From assembly GCF_002869765.1 (NCBI RefSeq), contig NZ_PNOR01000018.1, positions 1-64,000 of the forward strand: a DNA stretch of 64,000 nt, read 5' to 3'. This DNA comes from Deinococcus planocerae (GTDB taxonomy: Bacteria > Deinococcota > Deinococci > Deinococcales > Deinococcaceae). A program made the position numbers and the translations under genes. Shown one piece after another: positions 1 through 14,318 of the stretch; the stretch's first letter is position 1; the number at the start of each line of letters is the position of its first letter. A model generated the notes under the pieces. It was not told the origin of the DNA, searched no databases, and saw nothing but the letters and a program-made list of their open reading frames with translations.

Positions 1-2
1 CG

Positions 3-529
3 CTCCCCGTGCCCGTCACCCCTCCGGCGGGCGTCGTCACGCTGAGCCCGCCGAGCGGGGGCCGTGAGCCTGCGCCCGTGCCCCCGGCCCCGGTCCGGCC
101 CCCCGTGGCGGGCGTCCGCGTGCCCGGCGGGACCCTCGACCTGACGGCGCTGCTCGGCCAACGCTCCCGGCCCGGCGCCCCGGAGGCGGCGGGGACGAGG
201 ACGGCTTCCGCCACGGCGCTGCCGACCCCCGAGCTGCCGCAGCCCATCACGCAGCTCGGGGCGGACGCGGCGGTCCAGGCGGCGCCCGTCAGCCCGCTCG
301 AGGACCTCGTGCGGCGGCGCGAACTCGTCTTCGACGCCGGGGTCCTCGGCCCGGTGAACACCGCGATCCTGCGCTCCAAAGACGGCTTTGTGGTCGTGTC
401 GGCGGGGCAGACGCTCCCCGACTCGGACGCGGTGGTCCGGGAAGTCACCGCCACCGGGGCCATCCTCGCGCTGGGCACCGAAACCAAGCTCCTCGAACTC
501 GGCAATTCGCACTCGACCCAAGGTGAGCC

Positions 530-533
<4 letters not shown>
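3..533 (+). CDS. PilP-like type IV pilus protein, 3' part (5' end outside window)
   Basis: The frame is open to the left edge, so the GTG at 9 need not be the start. What is visible is a proline/alanine-rich linker (first ~55 residues) followed by a compact C-terminal region with the strand-like stretch VLGPVNTAILRSKDGFVVV and an ending around LGTETKLLEL. A flexible tether plus a small beta domain is the layout of PilP proteins, inner-membrane-anchored partners that connect PilN/PilO to the secretin. The TGA at 531-533 overlaps the pilQ ATG (530), so the two are translationally coupled. Similarity to PilP is weak by eye; the name rests on position and layout. Confidence 0.6.
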
Positions 534-2590
<2,057 letters not shown>

Positions 2591-2693
2591 GCGGGACGGC
2601 AGGAAGGCGGGCGGCTCTCCACGCGGGGGGGGCCGCCCGTCTCCCCTCCCCCGCCGTCTGGGCAGCCCCTCCCGCCGCGCCCGGCCCCGACGC

Positions 2694-2699
2694 TACAGT
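2694..2699 (+). promoter_or_regulatory. -10 hexamer TACAGT for aroC
   Basis: TACAGT ends 6 nt before the aroC ATG at 2706, with no Shine-Dalgarno in between. Implies a leaderless aroC mRNA and a transcription unit separate from pilQ. Confidence 0.6.
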
Positions 2700-2705
2700 C
2701 CCCGC

Positions 2706-3854
<1,149 letters not shown>

Positions 3855-3986
3855 GGCTCCAGTGCCCTCGCCCCTGGCGGAGCAGGTGGAGGCGGGCCTC
3901 CGGGCCTCCCTCGCCCACCCGGAGCCTCCCGAGGGCGCGAGCCGCGGGCAGGGTGTGGCGGTCACGCTCGGAGGCGGGCTTTCCAC

Positions 3987-3992
3987 TAGACT
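3987..3992 (+). promoter_or_regulatory. -10 hexamer TAGACT for aroK
   Basis: Ends 7 nt before ATG 4000. It lies inside the upstream extension of the aroK frame and is the main reason for placing the start at 4000 rather than 3862. Confidence 0.6.
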
Positions 3993-3999
3993 GTCCCCC

Positions 4000-5638
<1,639 letters not shown>

Positions 5639-5742
5639 CTTGTGGGGACAGAAAAGTCCATGCAGTCGCTTTTCGACAGGCGACCGGCCCACGCCACACG
5701 CCCCACACCGGACTCGCAGAGCTGCAAAGCAGAGGTGCCCCC

Positions 5743-6174
5743 TTGATCCTCGTCCTGAACGGCCCCAACCTCAACCGCCTCGGCCTGCGGGAGCCGGGCG
5801 TGTACGGCTCGCAGACCCTGGAAGACCTGGAACGCCTGTGCGAGGCATGGGGGGCCGAACTCGGCGTCACCGTCACCTGCCGCCAGAGCAACTTCGAGGG
5901 CCAACTGCTCGAATGGATTCACGAGGCGCAGGAGCAGGGCTTTTCCGGCATCGTCATCAACCCCGGCGCCCTCACCCACTACTCCTACGCCTTGCGCGAC
6001 GCCATCGCCGGGCAGCCCCTCCCCGTGATCGAGGTTCACATCAGCAACGTGGACGCGCGGGAGGAGTTCCGGCACAAGTCGGTCACCGCCGCCGTCTGCC
6101 GGGGTAAGATCAGCGGCCTGGGCTTCCTGGGCTACCGGCTGGCGATGGAGGCCCTGACGGAGAGCGGCGCGTGA
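5743..6174 (+). CDS. aroQ: 3-dehydroquinate dehydratase, type II
   Basis: 143 residues, TTG start behind the RBS AGAGGTG (5731-5737). Dehydrates 3-dehydroquinate to 3-dehydroshikimate. N-terminal signature [20 protein letters not shown] includes the catalytic Tyr of the flexible loop; [16 protein letters not shown] and [18 protein letters not shown] contain the catalytic His and substrate contacts. Usual length for the dodecameric type II family. A 29-codon reading frame (5660-5746) ends in a TTGA overlap with this start. The stop overlaps the GTG of the next gene. Confidence 0.94.
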   Translation: MILVLNGPNLNRLGLREPGVYGSQTLEDLERLCEAWGAELGVTVTCRQSNFEGQLLEWIHEAQEQGFSGIVINPGALTHYSYALRDAIAGQPLPVIEVHISNVDAREEFRHKSVTAAVCRGKISGLGFLGYRLAMEALTESGA

Positions 6175-6992
6175 GCTGGCGTCCTTACGAGGCGAGGCCG
6201 GACAGCACGGTCACGGGCACCCTACTCCAGTGGGAGGGGGTGGGCGACGCAAACCACACCCCGCGCACCCTCCTCGTCTGGCTGCCCCCCTCCTACGACA
6301 CGGACCCAGACCGCCGTTACCCCGTCGTCTACTTCCACGACGGCCAGAACGTCTTCGACGCGGCCACGGGCTACAGCGGCGAGTGGGAGGCGGACGAGAC
6401 GCTGACCGAGTTGGTGGCGCGGGAAGTCGAGGCCATCGCCGTCGGCATCCCCAACGGTGGGGAGCGGCGGTATCACGAGTACAGCACGTCCCGGCACCCC
6501 GACTTCCCCCCGGAGGAGGGCGGAGGCGGCGCGGACGACTACATCGCCTTTCTGGCGGACACGGTGAAGCCGCTGGTGGACGGCAGCCTCCGCACCCTGC
6601 CGGACGCGGCGCACACCTCCCTGATCGGCTCCAGCCTGGGCGGCTTGATCAGCCTCCACGGCCTGCTGACCCGCCCCGACGTGTTCGGGGGCGCGGGAGT
6701 GATGAGTCCCGCCTTCTGGGCCTGCCCCGGCGACGCCGAGCGGCTGGTGCGGGTGAGCCCTCCCCCCGCCGGGCGCATCTGGCTCGACATCGGCGGCCAG
6801 GAGGGACCCGACAACCCGGAACGCCAGCGGGCCTACTGGGACGACGCCCACGCCATGCGCGACCTGCTGCTGGACAAGGGGATGGGCGAGCGGCTGCGCT
6901 TCGTGGCCGAGCCGGAGGGGACGCACCACGAGAGCGCGTGGGCGCGGCGGCTGCCGGGGGCGCTGACGGTTTTGCTGGCGTCCAACGAGTAA
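6171..6992 (+). CDS. Putative alpha/beta-hydrolase esterase (enterochelin-esterase-like fold)
   Basis: 273 residues, GTG start overlapping the aroQ stop (GTGA). Motifs of the Esterase/Fes-like D family: [12 protein letters not shown] near 42-53, the nucleophile elbow [17 protein letters not shown] near 145-160 (G-S-S-L-G-G), MSPAFWA near 172, and a late catalytic His in [14 protein letters not shown]. No signal peptide, so cytoplasmic. The substrate cannot be predicted; coupling to aroQ is positional and does not imply a shikimate role. Confidence 0.82.
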   Translation: MSWRPYEARPDSTVTGTLLQWEGVGDANHTPRTLLVWLPPSYDTDPDRRYPVVYFHDGQNVFDAATGYSGEWEADETLTELVAREVEAIAVGIPNGGERRYHEYSTSRHPDFPPEEGGGGADDYIAFLADTVKPLVDGSLRTLPDAAHTSLIGSSLGGLISLHGLLTRPDVFGGAGVMSPAFWACPGDAERLVRVSPPPAGRIWLDIGGQEGPDNPERQRAYWDDAHAMRDLLLDKGMGERLRFVAEPEGTHHESAWARRLPGALTVLLASNE

Positions 6993-7004
6993 CGCGCTTC
7001 GCCC

Positions 7005-7967
7005 TTACCCGGTGGACGGCGAACGCTGTCCCACCAGAACCAGACTCTCTTCCCACAACAGCCGGGCCTTCGCCGGGTCACGGGCGAGGTCGGAGGCTTG
7101 GCCGAGTTGCGGGCCAGCCTTGCGCCCCCCCTGCACGAAGTACCGTCCGGTCATGCCCTGGTATTTCTCCCCGTCCACAAGCTGGGCCAGGTGGTCACCC
7201 GAGCGGACGGGCGTGCTGGCGAAATCGGGGCGGAGCCGGGCCAGCACGGGCAGGACCCGCTTCCACAACAGTTGAACCGGGCCGCCGTACCCGCGCGTCA
7301 GGCCGGTGCCGGGCATCAGGCCGGGGTCGAAGACGTTCACCGTGATGCGCCGCCCCTGGCTCCGGAACAGCCGGGAGAGGTGGAAAGCCGTCTGGGCGTT
7401 GGCGAGTTTGCTGGAGGCGTATCGGCGCATCCCGGCCCGCCACTCCGGTTCGGGCGCCTGGGCAACCTGGTCGGGAAAGGCGAGCGCCCGCGCGGAGGCG
7501 TCGTAGGGCGGGGGGTAACCGCCTCCCTGCCGCGGATCGTGCGTCCCGCTGCCGACGAACACGACGCGCGCGGGCTCGGCCAGGTGGGGCAGCAACAGAT
7601 CGAGAAGCAGCAGGTGCCCGAGGTGATTGACGCCGAACGTCGCCTCGAACCCCTGCGCGGTGCGGGCGTGCGGGTGGGGGTACTGGATGCCCGCGTTCGC
7701 CACGACCGCACGCAGCGGCGGGAAGGCGTCTCCGGCCCAGCCCTCCGCCAGCCGCCGGACGGAATCGAGGTCGCCCAAGTCCAGCGGCAACACGCCTATG
7801 GCGGCCCCGGAGACCTGAGTGCGCAGTCGTCCCGCCGCGGCCTCCCCCGTCCCCACCGAGCGGCAGGCGAGCACGACCGTCCAGCCCAGACGGGCAAGGT
7901 GCAGGGCGGCCTGCTCCCCCAGGCCGGTGTTTCCCCCCGTGATCAGGGCGGTGCGGGCGTCGTTCAT
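7005..7967 (-). CDS. Short-chain dehydrogenase/reductase
   Basis: 320 residues. The cofactor motif TGGNTGLGEQAAL lies at the N-terminus, NAG (VANAGIQYPHP) marks strand 4, and the catalytic pair is YASSK in RYASSKLANAQTAFHL; the C-terminal half is longer than a minimal SDR, like retinol dehydrogenase/WW-oxidoreductase-type members. Start chosen at 7967 because GGAGGGGG (7973-7980, minus strand) sits at RBS distance; the frame is open to 7991. Divergent from a TetR gene across a multi-copy inverted-repeat operator, so it is the probable TetR target. Substrate unknown. Confidence 0.9.
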   Translation of the reverse strand: MNDARTALITGGNTGLGEQAALHLARLGWTVVLACRSVGTGEAAAGRLRTQVSGAAIGVLPLDLGDLDSVRRLAEGWAGDAFPPLRAVVANAGIQYPHPHARTAQGFEATFGVNHLGHLLLLDLLLPHLAEPARVVFVGSGTHDPRQGGGYPPPYDASARALAFPDQVAQAPEPEWRAGMRRYASSKLANAQTAFHLSRLFRSQGRRITVNVFDPGLMPGTGLTRGYGGPVQLLWKRVLPVLARLRPDFASTPVRSGDHLAQLVDGEKYQGMTGRYFVQGGRKAGPQLGQASDLARDPAKARLLWEESLVLVGQRSPSTG

Positions 7968-7978
7968 AGGAACCCCCT

Positions 7979-8025
7979 CCAAGGTATACACCGTCTACCT
8001 TGATGATGGACACTGTATACCTTGG
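7979..8025. promoter_or_regulatory. Inverted-repeat operator(s) between SDR and TetR genes
   Basis: CCAAGGTATAC (7979-7989) and GTATACCTTGG (8015-8025) form a perfect 11-bp inverted repeat. Within it, 7981-8001 is a 21-bp near-palindrome AAGGTA-N9-TACCTT, a typical TetR-site size; 8003-8023 matches its complement at 16 of 21 positions. The left half abuts the SDR gene RBS, so a bound dimer would block that gene. Confidence 0.7.
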
Positions 8026-8038
8026 TCCCAGGTGGGTC

Positions 8039-8057
8039 AAGCTGTACGCTGTCCACC
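8039..8057 (+). promoter_or_regulatory. Third, degenerate operator copy over the tetR promoter
   Basis: Matches the 7981 site at 14 of 19 positions, keeping AAG, TAC, GTC and ACC at the same spacing. It covers the -10 hexamer and ends 2 nt before the TetR ATG, as expected for autorepression. Inferred from sequence only. Confidence 0.45.
8045..8050 (+). promoter_or_regulatory. -10 hexamer TACGCT for the TetR gene
   Basis: TTGGTC (8023-8028) and TACGCT (8045-8050) are 16 bp apart; 9 nt then lead to ATG 8060. The -10 lies inside the third degenerate operator copy. Confidence 0.5.
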
Positions 8058-8059
8058 CC

Positions 8060-8611
8060 ATGCCCCAACCTCCCAAGATTCATGCCGACGAGGTACTGGC
8101 CCAGGCCCTGGCCCTGCTGGAGGAGGGAGGCGAAGGAAGTGTGACGGTGCGGGCGGTGGCGGCCCGTCTGGGGGTCACGCCAAACGCCCTGTATTGGCAT
8201 TTCACAGACCGGGAAGCCCTCCTGGGTGCGCTCGCCGCTCGGGGAATGGGGGAGTTGCGGGACGCGCTGGCCGGGGCCGTTCCTCCCCGGGCGGAGGCAC
8301 TCACGGACCTCTCGCCCGTGGCGGCGGCTTACCTGCATTTCGCGCGGACGCGGCCCCACCTCTACGCCCTGATGACGGCCCCCCACGCCGATCCCCGCAT
8401 CAGCGGTGAACTGTGGGCCTTTGTCCTGGACCTGCTCACGCCCAGGCTGGGGGCGCGGCGGGCCGCTGAGGCGGGGGTGGCGCTGTGGGCGTACCTGCAC
8501 GGGGTGGCGGGGCTGGAGGCCATGCGGCCCTTCCACGGTGGCAAGCCCGAGTCGGGGGTGGAGGCGGGCCTGCGGACGCTCCTGCGGGGCCTGGAGCAGG
8601 AAGACGCCTGA
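8060..8611 (+). CDS. TetR-family transcriptional regulator
   Basis: 183 residues. The N-terminal helix-turn-helix is VTVRAVAARLGVTPNALYWHFTDREALLGAL (residues ~28-58), with the family-typical NALYWHF recognition helix. The C-terminal ligand domain is alanine/leucine-rich and variable. The frame is open from 8000, but that extension would translate the operator; ATG 8060 gives a normal TetR N-terminus and sits behind a -10 hexamer. Likely represses itself and the divergent SDR gene through the operator copies between them. Ligand unknown. Confidence 0.92.
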   Translation: MPQPPKIHADEVLAQALALLEEGGEGSVTVRAVAARLGVTPNALYWHFTDREALLGALAARGMGELRDALAGAVPPRAEALTDLSPVAAAYLHFARTRPHLYALMTAPHADPRISGELWAFVLDLLTPRLGARRAAEAGVALWAYLHGVAGLEAMRPFHGGKPESGVEAGLRTLLRGLEQEDA

Positions 8612-8652
8612 ACCGGCTCGCCGACGGACTCTTCTTCGCGGTGTCCCCGCCC

Positions 8653-8682
8653 TTGTTCCCCTCCCCCTTGCCCTGATACACT
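8653..8682 (+). promoter_or_regulatory. Promoter of rplM-rpsI
   Basis: TTGTTC (8653-8658), 18-bp spacer, TACACT (8677-8682). Transcription would start near 8690, giving a leader of about 115 nt before rplM. A GTG at 8691 opens a 5-codon frame (VFRAW, stop 8706-8708) exactly at the predicted 5' end. The leader also contains the hairpin CGGGAGGCTCCCG. Confidence 0.6.
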
Positions 8683-8805
8683 CCCTAGCGGTGTTTCGCG
8701 CTTGGTAGGGCCGAAACGTTCGGGAGGCTCCCGGAGGCGCACGCAGACCTTTCCCCCAAAGGTGCGGGGCGCACTCGCAGCCAAATTCCCCCCACGAGGC
8801 AAGAC

Positions 8806-9231
<426 letters not shown>

Positions 9232-9234
9232 ATC

Positions 9235-9627
<393 letters not shown>

Positions 9628-9644
9628 GCGGACCCGGCAAAGCA

Positions 9645-9676
9645 GAACCCCCTTCCGAGTGGAGGGGGTTTTCGTT
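9645..9676 (+). terminator. Intrinsic terminator after rpsI
   Basis: AACCCCCTTCC (9646-9656) pairs with GGAGGGGGTT (9661-9670), followed by TTTTCGTTTG. Confidence 0.85.
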
Positions 9677-9689
9677 TGCGTTGCCCGTC

Positions 9690-10160
9690 CTAGGTGCGCT
9701 CCAGCGTCCTGTGCTCCACATCCACCTGCAAGGTCGTGCCCTCCGCCCCGACCACGAGCACGCGGCTCCCGGCGGGGAGGTCGGGCCCGGTCGCGCGCCA
9801 CTCGCTGTCGCCGACGCGCACGCGGCCCACGCCGTTGACGATGGGGGCGGTGACGGTGACCGTGCGGCCCAAAAAGCGGTTCGCCCCGGTGTTGAGGGTG
9901 CCTTCCCCCTCGGTGCCGGGGAGGCGGGTCACGAGGCGGCGCCCGATGACGAAGGCGGCCACGCTCAGCGCCGCGAAGAGCAGGAGTTGCACGGTGACGG
10001 GCAGCGGCAGCACGAAGACGACGAGACCCAGCGTGAAGGCGGCCAGCGCCAGCCACACGAAGAACACGCCCGGCGCGGCGAGTTCGAGCAGCAGCAGGAG
10101 GGCCCCCAGCACCCACCAGTGCCAGGGCTGCACCCCGCCGAGGCTGGGCAGCCAGTCCAC
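9690..10160 (-). CDS. NfeD-like membrane protein
   Basis: 156 residues. Three closely spaced hydrophobic segments (residues ~15-75, with WHWWVLGALLLLLELAAPGVFF and AALSVAAFVIG) followed by a soluble C-terminal OB-fold domain (~95-155: NRFLGRTVTV to GTTLQVDVEH). This is the short NfeD type without the ClpP-like protease domain. NfeD proteins are membrane partners of stomatin-type band-7 proteins, and the band-7 gene ends 3 nt upstream, the conserved pair order. Confidence 0.9.
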   Translation of the reverse strand: MDWLPSLGGVQPWHWWVLGALLLLLELAAPGVFFVWLALAAFTLGLVVFVLPLPVTVQLLLFAALSVAAFVIGRRLVTRLPGTEGEGTLNTGANRFLGRTVTVTAPIVNGVGRVRVGDSEWRATGPDLPAGSRVLVVGAEGTTLQVDVEHRTLERT

Positions 10161-10162
10161 GG

Positions 10163-11149
10163 TCAGGGCCTCCGGGGGCCGCTCAGGACGGGCGTCTCGA
10201 CCTTGCCGAGGTTGGTCATGGGGCTGTTCATGCTGTTGCCAGCGCCGAAGGCCTCACGCGCGACCTCCGCGATGCCCTGGATGCTGCCGAGGATGCTGGT
10301 CGCCTCGACGGGCAGGATCAAGGTCTTCTGGTTGGGGGCGGTGGCGATCTCCTTGAGGGCGTCCACGTACCGCTGCGCGATGAAGTAGTTGATCGCCTGC
10401 ACGTTGCCCGCCGCGATGGCCTCGCTGACCATGCGGGTCGCCTCGGCCTCGGCCTGGGCGCTTCTCTCGCGGGCCTCGGCCTCCAGGAAGGCGGCCTGAC
10501 GGCGCCCCTCGGCGTTGAGGATTTCGGCCTGCTTCTCGCCCTCGGCCTTGAGGATGGCGGCCTGGCGGAAGCCCTCGGCGTCGAGGATGTTGGCGCGCTT
10601 TTCGCGCTCGGCCTTCATCTGGCGGGCCATGCTGGCGACCAGATCGGCGGGCGGGCGGATGTCCTTGACCTCGATGCGGGTGGCCTTGACCCCCCACGGC
10701 TCGGTCGCCTCGTCCACCACGAGCAGCAGCCGGGCGTTGATCTGGTCGCGGTTGGAGAGCAGTTCGTCGAGGTCCATGCCGCCCATCACCGTGCGGATGT
10801 TCGTCATGGTGAGGTTGAGGGTGGCCTGCTCGAGGTTGCGGACCTCGTAGCTCGCCTTCGCGGCGTCGAGGACCTGATAGAAGACCACGGCGTCCACGGT
10901 GACGAGGGCGTTGTCCTTGGTGATCACCTCCTGCGAGGGCACGTCGAGGACCTGCTCCATCATGTTGACCTTGCGGCCCACCCGGTCGATGTAGGGGATG
11001 ATCAGGTTCAGCCCCGGCTTGAGGGTGCGCAGGAACTTGCCGAAGCGCTCCTGGGTCCACTCGTAGCCCTGCGGCACGCTCTTGACGCCCGCGAGCAGGG
11101 TCACGATGACGAGCAGCACGAGAACGCTGACGAGGATAAGTACGCCCAT
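10163..11149 (-). CDS. SPFH/band 7 (stomatin/paraslipin-type) membrane protein
   Basis: 328 residues. One N-terminal membrane anchor (residues 2-22, very Val/Leu-rich), then a band-7 domain starting [41 protein letters not shown], followed by a long Ala/Glu-rich coiled coil (~205-265) and a C-terminal domain [24 protein letters not shown] typical of the QmcA/paraslipin group. Such proteins oligomerise into membrane scaffolds and often regulate proteolysis. Operon with the NfeD-like gene downstream. Confidence 0.94.
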   Translation of the reverse strand: MGVLILVSVLVLLVIVTLLAGVKSVPQGYEWTQERFGKFLRTLKPGLNLIIPYIDRVGRKVNMMEQVLDVPSQEVITKDNALVTVDAVVFYQVLDAAKASYEVRNLEQATLNLTMTNIRTVMGGMDLDELLSNRDQINARLLLVVDEATEPWGVKATRIEVKDIRPPADLVASMARQMKAEREKRANILDAEGFRQAAILKAEGEKQAEILNAEGRRQAAFLEAEARERSAQAEAEATRMVSEAIAAGNVQAINYFIAQRYVDALKEIATAPNQKTLILPVEATSILGSIQGIAEVAREAFGAGNSMNSPMTNLGKVETPVLSGPRRP

Positions 11150-11203
11150 AGGTTGTGGCCTCCTGTCTTCCCTACGCGGGGGCGGGGGCCTGGGTTCCCG
11201 CTC

Positions 11204-11209
11204 TACACT
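11204..11209 (+). promoter_or_regulatory. -10 hexamer TACACT for the double ABC ATPase
   Basis: Ends 8 nt before ATG 11218 and supports that start over the upstream in-frame ATG at 11155. Confidence 0.55.
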
Positions 11210-11217
11210 CGGCGGCG

Positions 11218-12630
11218 ATGACGGGGCCGCTGGTGGAACTCAGGGACGTGACGGTGCGCGCGGGCGGGCGAACGTTGCTGGAAGACGTGACCCTCTGCCT
11301 GCACCCCGGCGAGGCCCTGCGCCTGAGCGGTCCGAACGGCGGCGGCAAGACGACCCTGCTGCGGCTGCTCGCCGGGGAGGTGGCCCCGGTGGGTGGGGAG
11401 CGCGTCTACCGGCTGGGAGGCGAGGTGCGGCGGTCGGCGGTGCGGGCGCGGCGCACCCTCTCGGTCGTGGGGCCGGACGCCGAGGCCTTCTACCTCACGC
11501 GCGAGTGGGCCCAGACCGTGCGCGACGTGCTCCTGGCGGGCTTCGAGGGCGACACGCTGCGGCTGTGGGAGGCCACCCCGGAAGCCCTCGCGCGGCTGGA
11601 GGAGGTCGCCTCTTTGACGGGCGTAGGCCCGCTTCTGGGCCGCGACTTCCGCACCCTCAGCCACGGGCAGCGGCGGCGGGCTGTTCTCGCCCGCGCCCTG
11701 ATGCCGCGCCCCGAGGCCGTGCTCCTCGACGAATTCACCGACGGGCTGAGCGGCAAGGCGAGGGCGGAACTGGGCGGCGTGCTGACGAGGGTGCATGGGG
11801 CGGGCGTCGCCGTCGTGCTCGCCACCCACAGGCCGGAGGAGGCCCCACCGCTGCCCTGGCGGACACTGCACGTGAGGGAGGGGCGGGTCACGGCGGAGGG
11901 CGGGCCACCCACAGCGGCGGACGCGGACGAGTTTCTTCCCGTTCCGCCCGGCTCCGGCGACCTCGTGCGGCTGCGAAATGTACAGGTTTACCGTAACGGC
12001 CACCTCGCCCTCGGCCCGCTGAGCTGGACGTGGGAGGCCGGGCAGCACTGGCTCGTCACCGGGGAGAACGGCAGCGGCAAGAGCACCCTCGCGCGGCTGA
12101 TTGCGGGGGAGTTCCACCCGGCCCTGGGCGGCACGGTCGAGCGGCCCTACCTGGCCCGCGACCTCCTGACCTCACGGCGGCGCACGATAGGACTGGTCGG
12201 TGCCGAGGTCGGCATCCGGCAGCGGCGCGAGTGGACGGGGCAGGACGTGATCGGCAGCGCGTGGGGCGGCACGGAGGGCTTCGCCCAGGGGCTCACGCCG
12301 GGGCAGGCCGGGCGGGTGGAGGCGCTCGCCGCGCACCTCGGCGTCACCGAGTTGCTCCCCCGCAGCGCCGGGACGCTCTCGCAGGGGCAACTGCGGCGCC
12401 TGCTCCTCGCCCGCTCGGTCGCGCACGCCCCCCGCCTCCTGATCCTCGACGAGGGGCTGGACTTTCTGGACACGGAGGCCCGCACCCGCTTCCTCGCGCT
12501 GCTGCCGGGGCTCGCCAGAAACGGCACGCACGTCATGGTGATCGCCCACCGCCCTGCGGACGCGCCGCCGGGTCTGAGCCACCACCTGCACCTGGGGGGC
12601 GGACAGGTGGTGTTCAGCCGACTCCTATAA
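11218..12630 (+). CDS. ABC transporter ATP-binding protein with two ATPase domains (ModF/PhrA-like)
   Basis: 470 residues, two ABC cassettes in one chain with no membrane segments. Domain 1: Walker [10 protein letters not shown] near 36-44, signature LSHGQRRR near 154, Walker B AVLLDEF near 172. Domain 2: GENGSGKST near 282, LSQGQLRR near 385, [12 protein letters not shown] near 403, and an AHRP switch His near 441. The arrangement resembles E. coli ModF/PhrA, whose transport partner is unclear. No permease gene is adjacent. Starts 69 bp from the divergent band-7 operon. Confidence 0.88.
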   Translation: MTGPLVELRDVTVRAGGRTLLEDVTLCLHPGEALRLSGPNGGGKTTLLRLLAGEVAPVGGERVYRLGGEVRRSAVRARRTLSVVGPDAEAFYLTREWAQTVRDVLLAGFEGDTLRLWEATPEALARLEEVASLTGVGPLLGRDFRTLSHGQRRRAVLARALMPRPEAVLLDEFTDGLSGKARAELGGVLTRVHGAGVAVVLATHRPEEAPPLPWRTLHVREGRVTAEGGPPTAADADEFLPVPPGSGDLVRLRNVQVYRNGHLALGPLSWTWEAGQHWLVTGENGSGKSTLARLIAGEFHPALGGTVERPYLARDLLTSRRRTIGLVGAEVGIRQRREWTGQDVIGSAWGGTEGFAQGLTPGQAGRVEALAAHLGVTELLPRSAGTLSQGQLRRLLLARSVAHAPRLLILDEGLDFLDTEARTRFLALLPGLARNGTHVMVIAHRPADAPPGLSHHLHLGGGQVVFSRLL

Positions 12631-13455
12631 CCCGCCCGTCTGCGGCTGCGAAACTTTCCCCTCCAGCCGGTCGGCCAGCGCGTCGAGAAAGGCCCCCAGC
12701 GCCTCCGGCCCCGCCACCTGCGCGTGGGCGTGGCGGGCGAGGAGGGGCAGATTCCCGAGCTGCACGGCGTACCCGGCGAGTTCGAGCATCGCCTCGTCGT
12801 TGTCGCTGTCGCCGAAGGCGACGGTGCGCTCCAGGGGAATGTCCAGCGCCTCCGCGATCAGGGTGAGGGCCGCCCCCTTGTGCGCGCCGACCGGGGTGAC
12901 GGTCAGGAAGTGGTCGTAGGGAGGCTGGGCCCCCGTCATCACGAGGCCGGGGTGCTTGGCCTTCAGACGGGCGGCGAAGTCCCTCACGCCGGGGTGGTAG
13001 AAGCCCACCTTGAGCACGCCGTCGGTGGGCGCCTCGGCGAGGGGGCGCCAGGAGCGCATCCGCATCCACGGCTCGGGCTCGCGGCCCGGCGGGAGGTCGA
13101 TGTAGAGGGTTTCCTGCGTAAAGACCACGACGCGGGCGTCCTCCAGCTCGTGCGCGAGCACCGCCTCCAGCTCGCCGGGGTTGAAGCGGGCCTCGGCGCG
13201 CAGTTCCTCGCCGACCTCGATGCGACCTCCGTTGTTGGAGGCGATGGCGTCGGGCTGCACGGCCTCGCGCACGGGCCGGGGGGCGGTGTCCCGCCCGGTG
13301 ATGATCGCCACCCGTACGCCCAACCCCTTCAGCCGCGCCAGCGCCTCCACGCTCGCCCCCGGCACCTCGCGGCCCTGGTCGGGAATCAGGGTGCCGTCGA
13401 GGTCGAAGGCGAGGAGCAGCGGCAAGCTGGCGGGCAGGAGACGGGGCGTGGTCAC
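12625..13455 (-). CDS. HAD-superfamily sugar-phosphatase (Cof type)
   Basis: 276 residues. Motif I LAFDLDGTLIPDQG near 17-30 (nucleophile Asp and acid/base Asp), motif II IITGRD, motif III Lys near HKGAALTLIAEALDI, and motif IV VAFGDSDNDEAML. The large cap inserted between motifs II and III makes it a class IIB (Cof/YbiV-like) enzyme, usually a sugar- or nucleotide-phosphate phosphatase. GTG 13455 is preferred over the longer frame (to 13527) because a TAGGCT hexamer ends 7 nt upstream. It ends 6 bp inside the convergent ABC gene. Confidence 0.88.
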   Translation of the reverse strand: MTTPRLLPASLPLLLAFDLDGTLIPDQGREVPGASVEALARLKGLGVRVAIITGRDTAPRPVREAVQPDAIASNNGGRIEVGEELRAEARFNPGELEAVLAHELEDARVVVFTQETLYIDLPPGREPEPWMRMRSWRPLAEAPTDGVLKVGFYHPGVRDFAARLKAKHPGLVMTGAQPPYDHFLTVTPVGAHKGAALTLIAEALDIPLERTVAFGDSDNDEAMLELAGYAVQLGNLPLLARHAHAQVAGPEALGAFLDALADRLEGKVSQPQTGGL

Positions 13456-13462
13456 GCGGGGC

Positions 13463-13468
13463 AGCCTA
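13463..13468 (-). promoter_or_regulatory. -10 hexamer TAGGCT for the HAD phosphatase
   Basis: Minus strand, 7 nt before GTG 13455. Confidence 0.5.
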
Positions 13469-13532
13469 GCAAGCCTGCGCCGGGGGGGATCGTGAGGGGC
13501 GGGCAAAAGCCCAGGCCGGGAAAACACAGGTC

Positions 13533-13564
13533 AAAGAAAACCGCCCACCGTCGCGGGCGGGCGG
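13533..13564 (-). terminator. Intrinsic terminator after rplS
   Basis: On the minus strand the stem CCGCCC...GGGCGG (13541-13546 with 13555-13560) is followed by TTTTCTTT. Confidence 0.75.
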
Positions 13565-13582
13565 AAGGGGGGCAGGGCGGAC

Positions 13583-14059
13583 TTACTCGCCGAGGGTCTC
13601 GACGGGCGTGAAATCGCTCCCGGCCTCGGTGGCCGTAACGGCGGGCGCGGCGGCGGTCGCCTTGGCGCGGGCGGCGTCTTTCATCACGCGGCTGCGGTCG
13701 CTCTTGATGCGGGCGGCCTTGCCGCGCAGCTCGCGCAGGTAGTACAGCTTGGCCCGGCGCACCTTACCGCGCTCCAGCACGGTCACCTTGGCGAGCAGGG
13801 GGCTGCTGAAGGGGAAGACGCGCTCGACGCCCTCACCGAAACTGATCTTGCGGACGGTGAAGCTCTTGCGGCTCCCCGTGCCGTTGACGGCGATGACCAC
13901 GCCCTCGAAGGCCTGGTTGCGGGTGCGGTTGCCCTCGACCACCTTGGTCTCGACACGCACCGTGTCCCCCGGCTGGAACTCGGGGTGACCCTGCTTGACG
14001 TGAGGCTGCTCGACGGCGCGCAGGATCGCACCACGGTTGACTTTGACGGCACTCTGCAT
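13583..14059 (-). CDS. rplS: 50S ribosomal protein L19
   Basis: 158 residues. Core [29 protein letters not shown], then SKSFTVRK-type [27 protein letters not shown] and [20 protein letters not shown] are diagnostic. L19 sits at the subunit interface. It carries about 40 extra Ala/Lys/Glu-rich residues at the C-terminus compared with the ~115-residue standard, as in other Deinococcus-Thermus L19. ATG 14059 has the RBS AAGGAG; upstream in-frame ATGs lie in the leader. Monocistronic here, without trmD. Confidence 0.96.
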   Translation of the reverse strand: MQSAVKVNRGAILRAVEQPHVKQGHPEFQPGDTVRVETKVVEGNRTRNQAFEGVVIAVNGTGSRKSFTVRKISFGEGVERVFPFSSPLLAKVTVLERGKVRRAKLYYLRELRGKAARIKSDRSRVMKDAARAKATAAAPAVTATEAGSDFTPVETLGE

Positions 14060-14165
14060 GTTGAACTCCTTCGCCAGCGGACCGCCCCACCTCCCGGCTG
14101 AGCCGGGCAGAGACGTTCTTGGCCTGATGTGCATCTCCCGCGCTCACGGCGGGGCGAACCTGGGG

Positions 14166-14195
14166 AGTATACCCGCCCCGGCGCCCGGACCTCAA
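14166..14195 (-). promoter_or_regulatory. Promoter of rplS
   Basis: Minus-strand TTGAGG (14190-14195), 18-bp spacer, TATACT (14166-14171): near-consensus. Predicts a ~100-nt leader before the L19 start. Confidence 0.7.
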
Positions 14196-14318
14196 GGGGC
14201 CGGTCCCGCCCGCTTCATTCCACCTTCACTGGCCCACGGCGGAGCCTGTTGGTCGCGCTCCTGGCGCTTCCCGGCTTGGGTCACCTTTCTCACGATCCGC
14301 CGGGCTCAAGATGCCCCT

